Part shown: in pieces, positions 17,481-28,400 of the stretch
Position numbering within the stretch: the stretch's first letter is position 1
How the letters are laid out: the number at the start of each line of letters is the position of its first letter
NCBI GenBank assembly: GCA_021732415.1
Contig: JAKFVC010000072.1
Span: forward strand, 1-64,000
Direction of reading: 5' to 3'
Origin: Planctomycetaceae bacterium
GTDB taxonomy: Bacteria; Planctomycetota; Planctomycetia; Planctomycetales; Planctomycetaceae
DNA length: 64,000 bases
Notes under the pieces: generated by a model
The model's database searches: none
Seen by the model: only the letters and a program-made list of their open reading frames with translations
Told to the model about the DNA's origin: nothing
Translations under genes and position numbers: made by a program

Positions 17481-18908
17481 ATGGCTGAATCTCAACGCAA
17501 GTCTAACGTAATAACGAGAACCGAGCATGATTCTCTCGGGCCCGTTGAAGTTCCGAATGAGCATCTGTGGGGCGCGCAAACCGAGCGCTGTCGTCTCAAC
17601 TTCGCCATTGGAGGGGCGCGATTCCGCTGGCAGAGACCGGTCATTCGCGCGTTCGGTGTCCTCAAGAAGTGTGCGGCTCTCGCGAATGGCGAGTTGCAGC
17701 AACTCTCGCGCGACAAAGTCGATCTGATTGTGCGGGCTGCTGATGAACTGATCGCCGGAGATTGGGATTCCGAGTTTCCGGTGTCGGTGTTTCAGACGGG
17801 CTCCGGCACGCAAACCAATATGAATGCGAACGAAGTCCTGGCCAATCGCGCCATTCAGCTCGCGGGAGGAATCCTTGGTTCGAATTCACCGATCCATCCG
17901 AATGACGACGTCAATCGCTGTCAATCGTCCAATGACGCCTTCCCCACGGTCATGCACATTGCGATCGTCCAGCAACTTGAATCTGCTCTATTGCCCGCTC
18001 TGCAGGTTTTGCGAAAGACATTGGACACCAAGGCCCAGTCGTACGCCCCAATCATCATGGTCGGCCGAACGCACCTGCAAGATGCGACCCCGCTCACAGT
18101 AGGACAAATGTTTTCCGGTTGGGTCTCGCAACTGGATCAAGCCACAGGACACCTGCAGCAAGCAATGTCGGGGCTGAATGAACTCGCAATTGGAGGGACG
18201 GCAGTCGGAACGGGACTGAATGCCCATCCCCAGTTTGGCGAGACGGTCGCCAGACTGATCGCCCGTGAGACAGGGTGGCCCTTTAGAACCGCCGTCAACA
18301 AATTCGCGGCGCTGTCGGCTCATGATGCCGTCGTGAATGTCAGCGGTGTTCTACGGATGCTGGCGGGCGCCCTGATGAAAATCGCCAACGATGTCCGCTG
18401 GTACGCATCAGGGCCGCGCACAGGCATTGGCGAATTGACGATCCCGGAAAATGAACCGGGCTCGTCAATTATGCCAGGCAAGATCAACCCCACTCAATGC
18501 GAAGCCCTGACGATGATCGCCGTGCAGGTCTTCGGTAACGATCAGGCTGTCGCGTTCGCCGGTTCCCAGGGCAATTTTCAATTGAACGTATTCAAGCCGG
18601 TGATGTTGCACAATGTGCTCGAATCAATCGAACTGCTGGCCGAGGGTTGTGCGTCGTTCGATCAACATTGCGCCCACGGGATTGAACCCAATGTCGCTCG
18701 CATCCAGCAGCATCTTAGCGAGTCACTAATGCTGGTCACGGCGCTGAATCCACATATCGGATACGAAAAGGCGGCCAAGATCGCGTTAGCCGCGCACCAC
18801 GACAATCTGACGCTGCGGGATGCGGCGATCAAGTCCGGTTATGTGTCTGCCCAGGACTTTGACCAATGGGTGATCCCGAAAGAGATGACACATCCCAAGA
18901 ACACTTGA
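17481..18908 (+). CDS. fumC: class II fumarate hydratase
   Basis: This 475-residue cytoplasmic TCA-cycle enzyme catalyses fumarate + water to malate. Diagnostic segments are [12 protein letters not shown], the [18 protein letters not shown] region that binds substrate, [15 protein letters not shown] with the catalytic His, and the signature loop [16 protein letters not shown]. Its length matches the homotetrameric FumC family. The ATG at 17481 follows an AGGAG about 9 bases upstream. No partner genes are adjacent. The region 3' of it contains small palindromes but no clear terminator. Confidence 0.95.
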   Translation: MAESQRKSNVITRTEHDSLGPVEVPNEHLWGAQTERCRLNFAIGGARFRWQRPVIRAFGVLKKCAALANGELQQLSRDKVDLIVRAADELIAGDWDSEFPVSVFQTGSGTQTNMNANEVLANRAIQLAGGILGSNSPIHPNDDVNRCQSSNDAFPTVMHIAIVQQLESALLPALQVLRKTLDTKAQSYAPIIMVGRTHLQDATPLTVGQMFSGWVSQLDQATGHLQQAMSGLNELAIGGTAVGTGLNAHPQFGETVARLIARETGWPFRTAVNKFAALSAHDAVVNVSGVLRMLAGALMKIANDVRWYASGPRTGIGELTIPENEPGSSIMPGKINPTQCEALTMIAVQVFGNDQAVAFAGSQGNFQLNVFKPVMLHNVLESIELLAEGCASFDQHCAHGIEPNVARIQQHLSESLMLVTALNPHIGYEKAAKIALAAHHDNLTLRDAAIKSGYVSAQDFDQWVIPKEMTHPKNT

Positions 18909-19194
18909 TCCAGCGATTCTTCGTACCTGCTAACCAAACTGTTTGGCACAACTAGAATCCCGGGGCTTACCGGGCTGTTGATTTAATCGATATGTAAACA
19001 TATTTTCCGTATACTTAATGTGAACGGTGATCCGGTTTAAGCGTTCAAACCTATGTTCAACGGGTAGCAACTGCCGCGAAAACGAAAATACGCGATTGGG
19101 ACTTGATTAAATCAACTAGCCGTTACGCCGCCGGGCTCACCTGTGCGTTCTATTTTGCGCATTCACCTAAAGAACAGGACCTATGACAAAATGT

Positions 19195-19264
19195 CCCTTC
19201 ACCCTTCACCCTTCACCCTTCACCCTTCACCCTTCACCCTTCACCCTTCACCCTTCACCCTTCA
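19195..19264. repeat. ten perfect tandem copies of the heptamer CCCTTCA
   Basis: Exactly ten uninterrupted copies of CCCTTCA (TGAAGGG on the other strand) span 70 bases. They lie immediately beyond the 3' hairpin of the giant minus-strand gene. Perfect conservation suggests recent slippage expansion and likely copy-number variation between strains. Confidence 0.97.
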
Positions 19265-19271
19265 AAAAGCA

Positions 19272-19327
19272 AGATAGGGCTGGGACTGTCGCATTCTCAC
19301 AGAATGCGACGATCCCAACCCTATCCT
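19272..19327 (-). terminator. long 3' hairpin of the giant gene
   Basis: A stem of about 26 bp (19272-19297 with 19301-19327) has a three-base loop; the distal ten bases GTCGCATTCT/AGAATGCGAC are perfectly paired. It lies 87 bases after the stop of the 3446-codon gene. On the minus strand the stem is followed by TTGCTTTTTG, a short T-rich tract, so an intrinsic terminator is plausible. Confidence 0.65.
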
Positions 19328-19413
19328 GAAGTTCATTCATCCAACTGCCAGCCCTTGGTCAACCAACAGGTCAACCAAGGTGCCCGCAGCAGGTTTCGCT
19401 AAAACTCTTCGAC

Positions 19414-22400
19414 TTACACGATCCCCACGTGAATCAGCACGCTGACGTCATCAGATCCGGCGTTCGCGACCATCAGGTCGATTGCACCATCATTGTTGAA
19501 GTCGCCGACGGCGATGGAGACCGGTTCGCGGAAGCGGGTATCACCGGTCTTGAAGTCGACCCGGTTATTGAAGGACCCATTGCCGTTGCCGAGCATGTAG
19601 CTCAGCGTGTTGTCGTTGCGGTTGGCAATCAACAAGTCGAGGTTGCCGTCGCCATTGATGTCCGCAGTGTTGATCGAAATATCCAGCTCGACTGCCGGGT
19701 ACTTGATCTCCTTGACCGGCTCGAAGCCACCGCCGGCGACGCCCAGCAGAATGCTCAGCCGCGGTGAGAGCAGTGATGTCGTGACCACGTCCAGCACACC
19801 GTCACCATTGAAGTCGCCTTCGATGATCGAATTCGGCGTGATAGCCACATCGAAGATCGCCGGAGCCGACAATCCGCCTGCACCGTCACCGTTCATCAAC
19901 ACCACGTTGCGGCTGAACAGATCAGTGGCGACCACATCCAGGTTGCCGTCACCGTTGTTGTCGATCAACACCAGATCGCGAGGACGGCGGCCCAGGGTCT
20001 TGGTCACGCTGGCGGCACCGAATCCACCAGCACCGTCACCCAACAGGACGCTGACGCTACCGTTCTTCCGGACGTTGGCATTCGCCGTCACGATGTCCAG
20101 GTTGCCGTCATTGTCCATGTCACCGAGCTTCACGGCAGTCGGGAACTTACCCGTCTGCTTCGATCCGGTGCTGAACAACGTCGCCGCACCAAAGGTACCG
20201 GCACCATCGTTCAACAGGACGCTGACGTTGTTGGTCTTGCGGTTCGTCACGACGATATCGAGATCGCCGTCTCCGTCCACATCACCCACTGCCACCGTGG
20301 TCGTCTGCTTGGCGTGCTTGCCACCGGCCGAGTAATTGACCAGAGCACCGAAGCTGCCGAAGCCGTCACCAAACCGGACACTGATGTCGTTGCTGAAGCT
20401 GTTCGCAACAATCATGTCCAGCTTGCCGTCTCCGTTGACATCCGCAGTGACCACACCACGCGGTCCGTCACCCACATCGTATTGAGTGGCCGACGAGAAG
20501 TCTGGCGGCGTCGAGTTCCCACCCTTGATCACCAGCGTCTCAATATCGAAGTAGCTGATCGTTCCGGTGAAACCAGAACCATTGACGGTACCATTGAAGC
20601 TACCCAACTTGCCACCGTTCGGCACCTTGGTCGTAGTCGGGTTCGACCCCAACAAGTCGACATTCAATCGATCCCCAGGCGGAATCGACGTTTCCAGTCC
20701 GCCGTTGATCGTCCGGTTGAACTGGGCGATATCGACGTTGATCGTATCGTTGAACGGCGTCGCAGTCAGGTTCTCGATGATGTCACCGAACACAATCGTC
20801 CGGCCCGACAGATTGATCACCTGGTCCTGATCCTTGGCATCCAGATCGATGTGGATAGCTTCGGTCGCGGTCGAGAAGTCGACCGTATCCGATCCACCCG
20901 CACCGGTCACCGTCGTGTCGCCAGTGAAGGCACCGATGAAGAAGGTGTTGGCTCCCTGACCACCAGTCAGATTGGCATTCTCCATGCTGGTCAGCGTGTC
21001 TGTCCCTTCCGCACCGATATTCAACGTCGTATCGGTCAGCGTGAAGTTGGCATTACGCGTTTCGACCACAGTGTCGTAGCCGGCACCGCCGTCAAACGAG
21101 TCGATGCCACCGTTACCGGTCAGCAAGTCGTTACCGTCGCCACCAATCAGCGTGTCGGGACCGGCACCACCGATCAGAATGTCGTTACCGTCGCCACCAT
21201 TCAGGGTCGCGTCGGCCGACAGGTAATCGTCGCCAGCATTACCGTTGAAGACGATGATCACGGAGTTCTCCACGAGAACGTTGGCCTTGATCGTGTCGTC
21301 ACCGGCGTTGCCGTTGATCGTCAACGTATCTTCCAGAGCAACGGTGCTCGTGATATTCACATCGTAGGAGAGTCCCTGGACGTTGAGCGTTCCCACCACA
21401 GGTGCATCAACTCCGATATCGTCTCCCGTAACACGACCATTCAGAGTGACTGCATCAGCTTCGCCAGCAGCACCCAGATCGATGTTCAAGGACTTGACCT
21501 CAGTCTTGGTCAGATCGAGCACCGTCACCGAATCGGCACCAGCCAGAGCACTGATAATCACCTGATCGACACCAGCGGTGTCGACGGTGGCCGCTCCCAG
21601 CTTCACATTGAGATGACTCGGGTTGGTCGGACTGGAGCTCAACAGGAAGGCGTCAGCCGCCGCACTGCCGAGGAAGTTCAGCACGTCACCCTGGTCATCA
21701 CCACCCTGGATCGAATCGCTGCCGTCACCCGGTTGCCAGTTGAAGGTGTCAGCACCTTCGCTGCCGAACAGGAAGTCTGCTCCGGCATCGCCGGGGCCAA
21801 ACGTGTCATTGCCGGCATCGCCATATTCGAAGTCGATCCCACCCAGACCGGTGATCAGGTCATTCCCCGATCCACCGTGGATTTCGTCAGCCACCGAGCC
21901 ACCGGTCAAGGTGTCTTCGCCGTCACCACCGAAGATGGTCAGGGCCGCGGTTGCTGCCGAGCCATTCACGATATCGTTACCGGATCCGGCATCGATGTTG
22001 CCGGCCACTGAAGTCAGGGTCACCGTGACCGTGTCATTGCCACCCAGCGAATTCACCTGGAACAATTCCAGGTTGCTGACGGCCAGGGTCTCAGTGTTGC
22101 CATCGACCGTCACAGCCGTCTGGCTGACAGCGATCGTGTTGTTGGCACCGTTGGCATTGACCAGGAAGATGTCGAAGCCGTCACCACCATTGATCGTATC
22201 CAGACCTGCTCCGGCATTGAAGATGATCGTGTCGTCACCTGCATCACCGTTGATGAAGTCGGCACCGGCTCCCCCTTCCAGGGTGTCGTTACCATCCCCA
22301 CCATTCAGCGTTGCGTCTGCCGACAGGTAATCGTCGCCAGCGTTACCGTTGAGGACGATTCCAATCTGAGTATCGACATCGGCATTGGCCTTCAGAGTAT

Positions 22401-25400
22401 CGTTGCCATTGTTGCCGTTCACCGTCAGGAGATCAGCGACAGCTGCACCGGTCAGGTCGACGTCGTAAGCCAGCCCTTCAACACTCACCAGGCCAGCACC
22501 AGCAGTCGAGACCGCCAGGTTATCGGCCGTGTTGCGACCATTCACCGTGACCGAGTCAGCACCACCACCCAGAGCAATGCTCAGCGAGGTCAATGCGGTT
22601 GTGGTCAAGTCGCCGACAGTGATGGTGTCGCCACCCGCCAGGCCATTCACCTGCACGTGTTCGATACCAACGGTATCGACAGTGATGGCTCCCAGCGTCA
22701 CATTGAGGTGATTGCTCGCGGCAACCAACCCGATGACGTTGGCCGCGGCACTGCCATTGAAGATCAGCGAGTCCGCACCGTCGCCACCACCGACCACGGT
22801 GTCGCTTCCCTCGCCAGCCGACCAGGTAAACGTGTCGGTTCCGTCGCCACCATCGAGGCTATCGGTACCAGCACCGCCGGTGATCGAGTCGTTCCCCGCA
22901 CCACCATTGATCGTGTCGTTCCCGGCACCGCCGACCAGCGTATCGTTACCCGCTCCGCCATCAATACTGTCATTGCCGGCGCCACCGGTGAGCGTATCAT
23001 CACCGTCACCACCGAGAATCGTGAGGTTCGACGTCGCGGCCGCAGCATTGACGGTGTCGTTGCCAGCCGCCGCGTCAACGAAGACTTCGTAGGCGCCCGT
23101 CAGACCGATCGTAATCGTGTCCGCGCCACCCAGCCCCAGGACTTCGATGCGATCGATCGTCGTGTTGTTGATCGTTCCCGTCTTGAGACCAGAAACGGCA
23201 ATCGCCGCTCCACCGGTCAAGCCCAGCGTATCGCCGGCTGCCGTTCCCTGGTAGACGATCGTGTCGAAGTCGGCACCACCAGCGACAGTGTCGACCCCGT
23301 TCGACACGAGGATCGTGTCATCGCCGGCATCGCCGTTGACCGCGTCATCACCTTCGCCACCGTCGAGGATATCGTTACCGTCACCACCATTCAGTGTGTC
23401 AGCCCCGGCTCCGCCAACCAGCGTGTCGTTGCCAGCTCCACCATTCAAGGTCGCGTCAGCCGACAGGAAGTCGTCCCCTTCGTCACCGTTGAACACGATG
23501 CCGATTTGGCCTTCGACACCCGCATTGGCCTTGATCGTGTCGTCGCCTGCACCGCCGTTGATCGTCAGAATGTCGGTCAGGCTGACCCCATTCAGACTGA
23601 CCTGATAGGCCAGGCCTGCGACATCAACTCGACCTGCGGCCGGTGTCGTCACCCCGATGTTGTCACCGACAGCCGTGCCGTCGACGTCAATCGTCGAGGG
23701 TGTGCCACCCACGGCAACATTGATCGCTCGGACGGACGTGCTACTCAGGTCGCCAATGTCAAAGGCGTCCGAACCGCCAACGCCATCGATCTCATAAGCT
23801 TCGACATCCGCCACACCAGCAACAGTCCCTGTGTAGGTAATTGAAGTGTACACCGAACCCGGGGTCAGCGGATTCAGGGCGAATGTATCAGCACCGGCTG
23901 TGCCATTCACCACCAGGACGTCGTCACCCTGACCGCCGTCGACTTGCTTGAGGCCGGAGTTGGCATTGATCGTCAGGCGGTCCACGTCGTCCCCACCATT
24001 CAACTGATCAAGTCCATTACCGCCGTCCAGTTCGTCGAAGCCCGATCCACCGTTGAGGATATCGTCGCCATCGCCACCGACCAGGTCGTCGTTACCTTCG
24101 TCGCCATTCAGAACATCGTCACCGGCGCCTCCGGTGAGGGTGTCGTTGCCCAATCCACCGCTGACCGTGTAAGCGCGGGTGGACGTCGAAGCCGAAGCAT
24201 CGAATGTGTCGTTGCCAGCTCCGAAGAAGATGTTCAACGTCGTATTGGCGAAGCCCGCGCCACCGGCGGCAGCTCCGTCGGTGACGTTGACCGTATCGTT
24301 ACCACCCTGCAGATCCAGAGTCACCACGTCGTAGTTGGTGATGTTGTGAATCGAGTACAGGACGGCTCCATCCGTCAGGGTCAGGAACGGCGACGCGGCG
24401 TTGCCGGCGTTATCATAGTTCACATCGACGACGTCATCCCCGCTCAGTCCCGGGGTCGTGCCGTTGGAACCCTGCAGAATCAGGCGATCCGTATCACCGG
24501 CGGAACCGTCGTTGCCGTTGAAGATAAAGCCCAGGTTCGACACATAGTTGATATTGGCGATCAACGCTCCGTTGGGGAACGTGACGATAACATCGCCATC
24601 CTGCACATCTGAAGGCGTCAACGTGGTGACTTCGCTGATTCCAGCGAGTCCGTTGACGATCAGCAGGTCCTGTTGATCTCCGTCATCAGCGCCGGTGACA
24701 CCACCTTCGTTGAATGTGGTCTGGATACCCCAACCAATTGGAGAACTCGGCGGGTTGCCACCATTGGTGTAACCAGACCAGGGGGTGACTTCCAGGGTAT
24801 CTGCGTCATTATCTCCAGCTGCGGTCAGATCGTCGCCGAGGACATTCAACACCTGCACGCTGCGGAACGGAATGTCGATGCTGCCGTTGATGACCAGCGA
24901 CAGTTCGTTGGCCCCGTCCAGATCTCCACCCGGTTGCAAAACGTCAACGTCTTCACCGACCACGACAAAGTTGTCAGTCTGATCGACCGTCGGATCGTTA
25001 TTGTCGCCCACCAGGGTCAGCGTCAAGGTGCTGATCGGACCATGGCATTCGATCGAGCTTTCACGATACGGCTGGAATGAGCCCACGAACGGGATGAAGT
25101 TGAACGACACGGTCGGCGGGACCGACTTATCGCTCCAGACCTGGACTTCCAGGAAGGTCCCCAGGAAGTTGACCTCGTCACCCTGGTGGTTGACGCCGTT
25201 GTTTGGCGGATCACCACCGTTGACCGTCAACGGAATGACCTGCGACAGGCTGACGTCGATCGAGTCGGCCCGGAACCCGTCACAGTCGGGATCGGGGACG
25301 TTGGGAATCAACTCGTCACCGGAATCGACGATCAAACCACTGGTCAACGTTGGGTCGACCTGGACAAAGTCGAGGGGATCGAGGGCCACCTGGACGAAGT

Positions 25401-28400
25401 TATTGACTGTCACCAGCGTATCAGTGAGCACAATGTCGTCGAACGCATTCAGGAATCCGACGGCATTCACCAATTCGCCCGACCCATAGCCCGCCAGGTT
25501 ATTGAAGATCGTGTAACCGACGGCATCTGCAACCGGATCGATGATCCCGTTTTCGGTCTGGCCATAGACGAACAGTTGATCGCCCACCGGGCCAGCCGAA
25601 CCGTTGCCGTCAACGAAGATACCCGCGGCATTGATCAATCCGGTGAAGCTGAAGTCAGCCTCGACACCGCCACCGGCAAAGCCCGGCAGGCTGTCGGCAA
25701 ACGCCAGCGGTTCGGCAGTGCTCTCGTACGGGTTGCCCCCGATGAATGCAGCGGCCGAATTCACGCCGACGGGCACCACGGTGATCTCGTCATCGGTCGT
25801 CTCACCGATGAGCGTCGCCACTGTGTCATTGCCGTTCGTGTCGTTGTACTGAATCGTTTCCGTGGTATCGATGTTCACCGGAATGGCGAAGCCCAGGATA
25901 TCCGTTTCAAAATCACCGCCAGCCGACCAGTCAAAGCTCAACGCGGTCACTGCACCGGCATTATTCACCGTCAACCGGTCACGATTGGCAGAATCAGCGA
26001 CCCCAGCGGGAGCATTTCCGTCACCACCGATGAGCAGAGATGTCGCCGTGATGTCGGCCGCCACGTTGAGAATGAATTCGTCATTTCCAGGTGCCGTAGC
26101 AAGCGCCGTCGTAAAGTTGCCTAGGGTATCGGTCACGTGAGCATCGTTGAACGTGTCACCCAGGAAGGTGTTGGCAGCGAGCAAATTGCTCCCCGCAATC
26201 GTGATGACATCGTTCCCGTCGCCACCAAACACTGTTGTGGAGACCGTCGCACCCGTTCCATCGACGTCAATCGTATCGTCACCTTGACCAGTGAAGATCG
26301 CCATAATGCCGACCGCGGTGTACTCGATCGTCTGCTGCGCGGGAACCGTCCGGGTGATAGTCGTCGCAGTCAGCGTCAACGAGTCGTCGACCGCGGGATT
26401 AGTCGCCTTGTTGGTGGTGTAGCCAACCTGGGCAATCGTATCGAGATTACCGCCGTTGGTTCCGTTGCCTGCCAAAGTCAGGTCGGTCAGCAAGACACCC
26501 ACGCTGACATTGGAGATTTCGAAGCCAAAATTACCGTTGTTGTTGGCAGTGACCGTATCCAGAGAAGCTGCGGCGACGCTATTGATGTCAATTCCGTCAT
26601 CGAAGTTGCCGTTGGCATTCACTGCCGACACGGTGTTCCCATCGTTGCCGATATAGATTAAGGCAGTGGGGGATGTGTCGACAAAAATGCCGTCGATCTG
26701 GCCACCGCCGGCAAAGGTATCACTGTAACTACCGCCCAGAATCACGATCGGTCCGGTGACGTTCGTAGCGTTGAACCCATTGCCAACAAAGTTGAAATCT
26801 GCGTCATTATCGTTGGCATTGTCGTCCGTCAACGTCACTGGTCCCGTGATATTGTTGACGTAGATGCCGCCATCCAGATTCTGGTTGACGTTACTTCCCG
26901 TAATGCTGACAGACGGAGCATTGTTGATCACGATGCCCGGGTCGTTCAGATTGGCTGTGACATTGGTGATCGTCACCGCACCAACTGTATCCAGATCGAT
27001 ACCATCTTCATCATTGCCATTTGCCACAACGGGCTGTGCCGCACTGCCAATCGTAATAGTTGCGTTTGGTGAGTTATTGGCATTGATGCCATCCTGCTGG
27101 GTCCCACCACCATTGTAGGTACCGCCAAGAATAGTCAGTGAAGTCGTGACGCCAAAAATTGAAGCTCCATTGCCCGCACCACCATCGTTCGCATCATTGC
27201 CAGACGCATTCACATCGGTCAGCGTGAGGTTGTCGAGCGTATCGAGATCCAGACCGTCATCATCGTTCAGCGTGAAATCGCCACCGGCCACATTCATATC
27301 CGTCAGATTGCCGGCATCGATACCGTCACTGCCGTTGGACTGGGCGGTCACGCTGGTCAAAGTCGTCAAACCAGTCACGTTGCTGAGGCCAATACCGTCC
27401 GACGCGTTGCCGGAATACTCACCATCGGTAAAGGTCACAGTCCCGTCAACTTGATCGATCGTCACGCCCTGCGTTTGGTTGCCATCCGCCTCCAGTGGAT
27501 CTACCGAGCCATTCAGCAACACGTTACCACCGACGCCCACCACGAAGATACCGGTGATCTGGCGAGTTCCCGGGTCGGCATGACCGGTCGTATCATCAAA
27601 CGTACCGCCATTCACCGTGAAGTCGCCGCCAATTGCGTTCACATTGTTGTTGGCGGTCGCGTGAACGCCGTCACCGACTCCCGTGTTGTTGCCGTCGTTG
27701 TCGTTAGCCGTCGTCCGCGTCAACGTCACGAAATCGGCAATGTCGATTAGCTGGATGCCGTGGTCGGCGTTGTTCGAGTACGTGCCGTCCGTGTCTGTGA
27801 AGGACGTGACCGTGTCGATCAGAATGCCGGGATCGTTGCCGTTGGCCTCCACGTTCGTGAAATCGACCGCGCCTGCATCAAAGATATTGACGCCCTCGCC
27901 AGTATTACCGTCGAACGTGCCCGCCAGGAAAGTGATATCAGCAGCATTACTGAGTTCGACACCATTATCCCCGTTGCCGCTCGCATCGACGCCATTCAAG
28001 GTCGTCAATCCGCCCGCGCCATTCAGATCGATACCGTCGAAGGTGTTTCCATCGAACCCGCTATCCCCAATGTCAACCGTTCCAGTGATCGCACCTGAGA
28101 CGTTCAACCCGTCCCCAATGTTGTCATTGGCGTTGACACCAACGACGTCCAGATTTCCGCCCACGTTCGCGGATACAATAAAACCCGAGCCATTATTGCT
28201 GGCATAGGTTCCACCAGTAATCGACAGATTGCCGCCGACCCCACCGAGGATCACGCCGTCACCGACGACACCCGCAAAACCCTGATTCCCCGTGACAACA
28301 TTGGAACCGCTGAACGTCGCGTCAACCGTCACAGTGTCGACGGAGACACCTCGAATCTGATGGGTGGTCGGATTTCCGAACCCGGTCGTGTCTCGGAACG

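Larger units (their letters stand above)
18909..19413. other. 505-base intergenic region between convergent genes
   Basis: This contains, in order, a 12-bp perfect inverted repeat GTTGATTTAATC (18977-18988 with 19105-19116), a small palindrome ATATGTAAACATAT (18990-19003), ten heptamer repeats and a long hairpin (the last two annotated separately). The 5' half is noticeably AT-rich. No coding sequence is supported. Confidence 0.6.

Noticed and set aside
19195-19264. tandem heptamers as a CRISPR array
   Set aside because: The copies are 7 bases and directly adjacent without spacers, so this is a simple tandem repeat.
20314-22011. 565-codon open frame on the plus strand
   Set aside because: It lies wholly opposite the giant repeat gene. 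Its length comes from the biased codon use and repeats of that gene, and it shows no domain.
22657-23844. 395-codon open frame on the plus strand
   Set aside because: It is another antisense shadow of the giant gene's Gly/Asp-rich repeats.
25186-26124. 312-codon open frame on the plus strand
   Set aside because: Antisense to the giant gene, with no recognisable protein features.
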